Part shown: positions 58,549-64,000 of the stretch, piece by piece
Numbering within the stretch: position 1 is the first letter of the stretch
Layout: the number at the start of each line of letters is the position of its first letter
Origin: Ophryocystis elektroscirrha
Taxonomy: Eukaryota > Apicomplexa > Conoidasida > Neogregarinorida > Ophryocystidae
Reading direction: 5' to 3'
NCBI GenBank assembly: GCA_030141585.1
Contig: JAQIFP010000008.1
Span: 81,109-145,108 of the forward strand
DNA length: 64,000 nt
Made by a program: the position numbers and the translations under genes
Notes under the pieces: generated by a model
What the model was told of the DNA's origin: nothing
Seen by the model: only the letters and a program-made list of their open reading frames with translations
Database searches by the model: none

Positions 58549-61500
58549 TACGTGTAATTTTATTATTTTTAATATATAATTAGGCTTTTAGTGTATTAAT
58601 TATGTGAATATAACTTTGATACATATTAAATTATTATATGGTGTATATCTTAAGAGTATTTGATTTGTATCAATCGTATAACATATGCATATTATTATTA
58701 TATACATCATGAATATTATTTAATGCACTATCTTATTTGATACATAAAGAATATTTTTGAAAATTAATTGAAAATTATACATTAAGTTTATTATAGCTTG
58801 TAAGACATACACTTTTGCTCGTTTAAAGTTTCTAAGAAAACAGTTTGAGACACATATCATGTTTAATGGAAACTCGGAAATAGAGGAAAGTAGAAGGAAT
58901 AAACACCGTGATTTTTATAACGTGCGAAAAGTTGATACACATATACATCATTCGGCTTCTATGAATCAAAAACATCTTTTGCGTTTTATACGGTATATTA
59001 TGTTTTTGTTTATATATGCAAAGGCGAAAATACGTGACAGAGAAAAATGAGGTTGTTTCTATGGATTCAGACGGACTTCCATTAACTTTGGAACAAGTAT
59101 TTCATAAAGAAGCTAAAATGTCTGCGTGGGAAGCATCAGTCGATTCTTTAAATGTCCATGCGCTCGGAAGTTGCTTTCACAGATTCGATATGTTCAATCT
59201 TAAGTATAATCCTTTTGGACAACCTGCTTTAAGAGAAATTTTTCTCAAAACTGACAATTTGATTAAAGGACGATATTTAGCAGAAATAACTCAAGAATCC
59301 ATAGCTGACCTCCATGATAAAAAATATCAGATGGTAGAATGGAGACTGTCTATATATGGAAAAAGTTATGATGAGTGGGACAGGCTATCTAAATGGGTTT
59401 TAAATAACAAATTACATGCTAATCAAGTATGAAATGTGCATTCATATATGCTCTGTCACTAAATTTAGACTAGTATATATATATATATATATATATATTC
59501 TGATTTCTAATAACTTATAATATATATAGACATATTATATTATATAATATTATATTACTATTATATAATTTATAATTAAAAAATATATGTATTTTCTCAA
59601 ACATGTAATGTACATAAACACATGTAATGCTAATAAGACCAATCTATAAAGCTACATTTGTGGCAATGCATCATTTTTATATGTTATATTAGGTGAGATG
59701 GATGATTCAAGTACCTAGACTGTATCACATATATCGCAAAATAAATCTAATTCAAAATTTTGGAGAATTACTGAAAAACATATTTGAGTAATAATTTTCT
59801 TATCACTAATAAGCTTTAGGCCAGTATTTAAAGCTGTTATTGAACCAGAAAAGTATCCTCATATATACAAGTTTTTACATTTAATCAATGGATGGGACTC
59901 TGTAGACGATGAAAGCATGTCTAGCAAATTTACTACCAAAGGGTCTAAACTTCCTCCCCCGGAAGAATGGACGGAACCTATTAATCCTCCTTACGCTTAT
60001 TGGATATTTTATATGGCTGAAAATATTAAAAACTTAAATATGCTTCTGACATCAAGAGGAATGCGCATTTTACCATTTAGGTATTTAAATTTGTTATTCT
60101 GTATAGATAAATGATATATATATTATAAATTACTATCTAGATTTTTTTTAATTGGATATATATAATACTGAGATCATAAGTTTATTTAATATACTTGTTT
60201 TGGTTAAAAAATATAACTTGTATAAATTTTACAATATATTGATATATATTAAATAGTCTATTTACATATTTTAACATGTCAATTAGTCTTATGAACATTT
60301 TCTTATATATATACGCTCGATATTATTTTACTGCTGTATATGTTTTGTATTCAAATTGATTCTATTATTTAGACCTCATTGTGGAGAAACAGGGAGTTTT
60401 AGTCACTTAGCTTCTTGTTTTCTCGTTTCGCATGGAATCAATCACGGAATCATGTTAAGAAAAAATCCGTTATTACAATATTTGTACTATTTAACTCAAA
60501 TTGGAATAGCTGTATCTCCGCTTTCTAATAATGCATTATTTCGAGAAATATGTAATTTTATATTAAGTTTATATATTTTCATAATTTTTCATTTTATAAA
60601 TTATGTATACTTCGAGCTTAATATATTTACTTTATTGTGCACAAAAAATTTGCTGAATTGTTAATTCTTGAAAACATAATTGTACTTTTTTACAATAGTT
60701 TATATATAATTTCTTATACTTGTGATGCAATCTATATGATTAAAATTAGTGAATTACGCTCATTTATATTATAAAAAGACTTTTGGTAATTTTTAAATAC
60801 TTACTACATGTATATATATATATAGTTCTAGATAAAAAAATATAACCTATAACATTTATGAAATATACAAATTTGACGTTCATATGTAATTTGAGTAGAT
60901 AAAGCATAATACAAAGTTATTACTACTATATTTAATATAGCTTATTTAACGTTCAAAATATTGGTTATAATTTTGTTAGCAAAAAATCCATTCAACGATT
61001 TTTATTCTGTTGGAATGAATGTATCTTTATCTACCGATGACCCTTTAATGTTCCATTTTACTGATGAACCTTTGCTTGAAGAGTATTCATGCTGCGCTGT
61101 AAGGGTTTAAACTTTATTAATTGTAACTATGAATTTAGTGTATAGGTTTCTATTAGTATATAAAAGTATTATATATTGGTCTACATATATACTAATGTAA
61201 TTAAATATTTTTTTAAATATATAACCATTTATGTTAGATTAATCAATATGAATATAGATATATTTATATTTAATTATATTAATATTTATTTTATATATTA
61301 ATATAAAATAATTAATGAATTTTATATACAGAATAACATTGTTTTTGTTTATTTGTCACGAATCGAACATAGCTTCAATATTGATCGTTAAGTTATAATT
61401 TATAGAAGTCAGGCCGATAATGGCTTATACACAAGTATAAGCCTTATGTATAATAGATTATTATCATGATATATGTAAGTAAAACTTACTTAGATATACT

Positions 61501-62175
61501 ACGTAAGTGTAATAATTAATAAATTGTGTAAAATATTCAAAGTATCATCCAATAATAGAGAAGCCAGCTAAAATTGATTTATAGACTTATTATTTATTTT
61601 TGCAGCATATTTGGAAACTTTCATCCGTTGATTTATGTGAAATTGCACGATATTCTGTGTTACAAAGTCATTTTGAACCGCAACTCAAAAGACATTGGCT
61701 TGGAGAACATTACAATAAGTCAGGACATTACGGAAACGACATTACTAAAACTAACGTTCCGAATATAAGACTGCATTATAGGTATCTAAGTAAATTATCA
61801 TAGACATATACACTGCATGTAAATATAATTAAAAGTTTATATTTATAATAAAATTTATTTGTTCTTATATATATTATACAATAGACATATAAATATTGTT
61901 AGTATATATTATAAAGTCTCACATATTATGCATTATATAGTTGTATACTATGTATGCATTATAAGTTATTTATACTATTAAATAAAATAATAAAATTAAA
62001 TATATAATTGATTTAATATATCTTGGTGGGCAAATATTATATTGTACGCATTTATCTATTTTTTTACAAACATCACGTAATTTCTTATATCTATATATAG
62101 TTGTATCTAAATATACATCTGTCTCTATATATATATATATATATATATATAATTGTATCTAAATATACATATGTA

Positions 62176-62212
<37 letters not shown>

Positions 62213-62493
62213 TAATTAATATTTATTTTTAATAGTAATTAATTAGTTATGATTAATATTTATTATTAATAATATATATGTATATAATATATCAATATTT
62301 TATGACTACTTACTATTATTTTACATATTGTTATTATGGCATATACGTATTCAAATGACTAAGTTTCTTTCACATATGAAAAATGTATTGCAGAGAAGCA
62401 ACTTTGCAGTCTGAGTTAATTATTTTATATAAAGTCATATGTCTAAGAGAAACCTCCGAATTAAAAGATGTTCTCTTACAGCTTAACGTTTAA
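57155..62493 (+). CDS. AMPD: AMP deaminase
   Basis: Converts AMP to IMP plus ammonia in the purine nucleotide cycle. ATG at 57155; at least 12 exons, several split by 31-32 nt introns, for example between [14 protein letters not shown] ... HLLRFIR and [10 protein letters not shown]. Catalytic features: [17 protein letters not shown] (metal-binding His-x-His), [70 protein letters not shown] (His, Glu), [45 protein letters not shown] (the Asp-Asp of the active site) and [17 protein letters not shown]. The N-terminal regulatory part is divergent. The tail uses a last exon at about 62395-62493 ([14 protein letters not shown]). All catalytic residues I can check are present. Confidence 0.95.
61422..61443. 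repeat. Perfect hairpin, 9-bp arms, 4-nt loop
   Basis: GGCTTATAC (61422-61430), loop ACAA, GTATAAGCC (61435-61443), inside an AMP deaminase intron. A second, shorter GC-bearing hairpin of the same design as 56223-56252. Confidence 0.75.
62123..62208. repeat. Duplicated TGTATCTAAATATACAT plus (TA)n
   Basis: TTGTATCTAAATATACAT occurs at about 62101 and again at about 62153, each followed by a (TA)n run. It lies in the last AMP deaminase intron. Confidence 0.7.
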
Positions 62494-62554
62494 AGTTTCT
62501 GGACATCAAAAAAAATGTAATCTGCTTCATCACGAATAGCCAAAACTACCTAGC

Positions 62555-63017
62555 TTATTTTGAAGAAATATTTTTGTGTACTCTTTTATTCAACAGTGAG
62601 CTCATCCGACTCAATACTATAAGTTTTTTGATATTCGTTAATTTATCTATCTCGCAAACTATATATTTTCCATGAACGATTTCAGGATCGCCTATGTTTT
62701 TTTTTTTGTATATTTCACTATTTTTTGTGTATTTCAACACGAATAAATTATTAATTTTGTCATTTGTGCATTGAAAATAATTTACCTGGGTACAGAGTGT
62801 AATCAGCACCATATTGACCTGCATTTAAAACAAATGGGGCATGGTTTCTTAAAGAATTATATAAAGGATAATTATGTTGTTGATTAGAGTTTATATATGG
62901 CAACCCTAAAATTCTAGAGTGGTTTGGAGTTTGAGGAAGAGTCCCAAAGCCTGTTATATGTTTTTTTGTCTTAAATCTAATTTTTATCACTTCATCTGTA
63001 TCCCACACTAACTGCAT
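62555..63017 (-). CDS. SEN34: tRNA-splicing endonuclease subunit SEN34-like
   Basis: Cuts the 3' splice site of intron-containing pre-tRNAs as part of the Sen2-Sen34-Sen15-Sen54 complex. Exons 62786-63017 and 62555-62691 join in phase across a 94-nt intron. The splice reconstructs YGADYTLYPGDPEIVHGKYI, matching the SEN34 pattern YGGDYxxYPGDPxxxH. The expected catalytic triad is present: Tyr in YGADY, His in VHGKY and Lys in NIKKLIVLS. The protein is only about 122 residues, so the N-terminal domain is largely missing compared with yeast or human SEN34. It is convergent with AMP deaminase (61 bp between stops). Confidence 0.8.
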
Positions 63018-63258
63018 TATTGAACAGTGGTTTTCAAGGACACGTGAAAAAAATATAGAAAAATGACTAAATATTTTTCTTAAAAATATTTATTATAATA
63101 AATAATTAGAGTTATAAAAAAATAAATACTTCTAATATAATTATCATATAATCTATTTATATTTAATATTTAATTGTTATACATTTTTAATTATTATAAA
63201 TGTTTAAATTGAAGTGTTGCGTTCCACACAATACACAGAAAAATACGTAACTTCATAA

Positions 63259-63751
63259 ATGACACAAGTATTATCTGAGTTTCCGAAAACTTCAGTTGAA
63301 AATCTTTCAACACACAAAATAGAAACTTTCAGTCTCCATGAGACTCTAACTCGAGCGTCTTTAGAAGATTCGACAATTGAAAAAGATGTCACTACTCCGC
63401 AAACAACTCCAGTGATTATTTCAAAAGAATACGAAACAAAATTTGAGTCTATTTTACCAGAAGTTTCAGACTCAACAATTCCAGAAAAGGATTCATGCAT
63501 TTGGCAAATAAAGGATTTTAGTGCATTTAGAGAAGCTGCTCGAAGTAATTAAAAAAAAATATAAAATATGATTTTAGTATCGCATATACCCGCTTTAGTA
63601 AGTCCACCATTTGGAGGTGGTTGTTCTTTAAAGCTAAATCTTTATGAACGAAAGGGTCATATTACTGGTCAAATTGAATTGCCTTTATTGAAAGCAGTTA
63701 AAGATGGCGTTATACATATCAAAATTTTTGTTTTAAAACCTGATCATAAAG
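63259..63751 (+). CDS. Possible MATH-domain protein, 5' part only
   Basis: Exons 63259-63538 and 63572-63751 are joined over a 33-nt intron (GT at 63547 gives the alternative model with the first exon ending EAAR and the second starting ISHIPALVS). A further donor, GTAGGT, follows at 63752, so the gene continues past the right edge. The first 80 residues are Ser/Thr/Glu-rich and disordered-looking. Then IWQIKDFSAFRE and VSPPFGGGCSLKLNLYERKG resemble the start of a MATH/TRAF domain (W-I-x-x-F-S ... S-x-P-F-x-x-G-G-x-x-x-x-L-x-x-Y). This is inference from a partial domain. It is divergent from SEN34, with starts 241 bp apart. Confidence 0.45.
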
Positions 63752-63840
63752 GTAGGTAGCTACACATTCTACGATATTCATATTCTTTCTACATAATATA
63801 TATATCTTTTTTAAAATTAAGTTTAATTATATATATATGT

Positions 63841-64000
63841 ATATACATATATATACATATATATACATATATCTACATATATACATATATACATATATAC
63901 ATATATACATATATACATATATACATATATACATATATACATATATACATATATACATATATACATATATACATATATACATATATACATATATACATAT
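63841..64000. repeat. CATATATA 8-bp satellite reaching the window edge
   Basis: About 30 bp of a 10-bp variant (ATATACATAT) leads into at least 15 near-perfect tandem copies of an 8-bp unit that run to the last base. They lie in the intron of the MATH-like gene; the full length is unknown. Confidence 0.9.

Noticed and set aside
62691..62786. Loss of the catalytic His in SEN34
   Set aside because: It appears lost only if the 94-nt intron is read as coding; the spliced frame restores GDP...VHGKY.
63568..63759. Separate small gene starting at ATG 63568
   Set aside because: A 33-nt intron joins this exon in phase to the preceding ORF, giving one protein; the ATG lies inside that intron.
1..64000. 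Mobile elements, CRISPR arrays, tRNA or rRNA genes
   Set aside because: No transposase, reverse transcriptase, terminal repeat pair, spaced repeat array or clear tRNA cloverleaf was found by reading; tandem repeats are simple TA-type.

Overview
The window is 64 kb of very AT-rich eukaryotic nuclear DNA, full of (TA)n tracts and split by many GT-AG introns. It most likely comes from an apicomplexan. The direct evidence is an alveolin (inner membrane complex protein, 47371-49183) and a transcription factor carrying two AP2-like modules (22034-24765). The proteins lack the long Asn-rich insertions typical of Plasmodium falciparum, so I do not assign a genus. About 31 protein-coding genes sit on both strands, roughly one per 2 kb. 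No rRNA, tRNA, CRISPR array or transposon coding sequence was recognised. No core promoter or poly(A) motif could be told apart from the AT-rich background.

Introns fall into two size classes. Most short ones are 30-36 nt and usually shift the frame. The others run to hundreds of bases and hold most of the (TA)n microsatellites. Several genes can only be read when the tiny introns are removed. In the models given here, exon phases and total lengths agree after that removal. Five genes are intronless: TRM82/WDR4, DPH3, RPP29, RpiA and TMCO1.

Layout, left to right. (1) 1-4713, minus: a P4-ATPase of the ATP9/Neo1 type, cut by the left edge. (2) 4987-6532, plus: a secreted Cys-containing protein in nine exons. 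(3) 6637-11477, minus: KRI1 and the Trm82/WDR4 WD40 subunit. (4) 11705-14332, plus: an unrecognised membrane protein and DPH3. (5) 14382-16642, minus: an unrecognised protein. (6) 16919-17584, plus: RNase P/MRP subunit Rpp29. (7) 17669-19724, minus: a signal-peptide, multi-membrane-span protein. (8) 19891-29144, plus: a small unknown, the AP2 factor, a YEATS protein, ribosomal protein L26 and a UAS-domain protein. (9) 29656-35748, minus: a 5'-nucleotidase-family metallophosphoesterase, RACK1 and ribose-5-phosphate isomerase. (10) 35967-39480, plus: VPS29, an Arf-like GTPase and ribosomal protein L23a. (11) 39473-44700, minus: a large multi-exon unknown. (12) 45721-55640, plus: FCF1, the alveolin, an F-box-like protein, an unknown and a CIR_N/LENG1-like protein. 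(13) 56298-56864, minus: TMCO1. (14) 57155-62493, plus: AMP deaminase. (15) 62555-63017, minus: tRNA-splicing endonuclease SEN34. (16) From 63259, plus: a possible MATH-domain protein running off the right edge.

Functionally the region is mostly housekeeping. Ribosome biogenesis and translation are represented by KRI1, FCF1, L26, L23a, RACK1, DPH3, Trm82, Rpp29 and SEN34. Membrane and trafficking genes are the flippase, VPS29, the Arf-like GTPase and TMCO1. Purine and pentose metabolism is represented by AMP deaminase, the 5'-nucleotidase-like enzyme and RpiA. Lineage-specific genes are the alveolin, the AP2 factor and the secreted protein.
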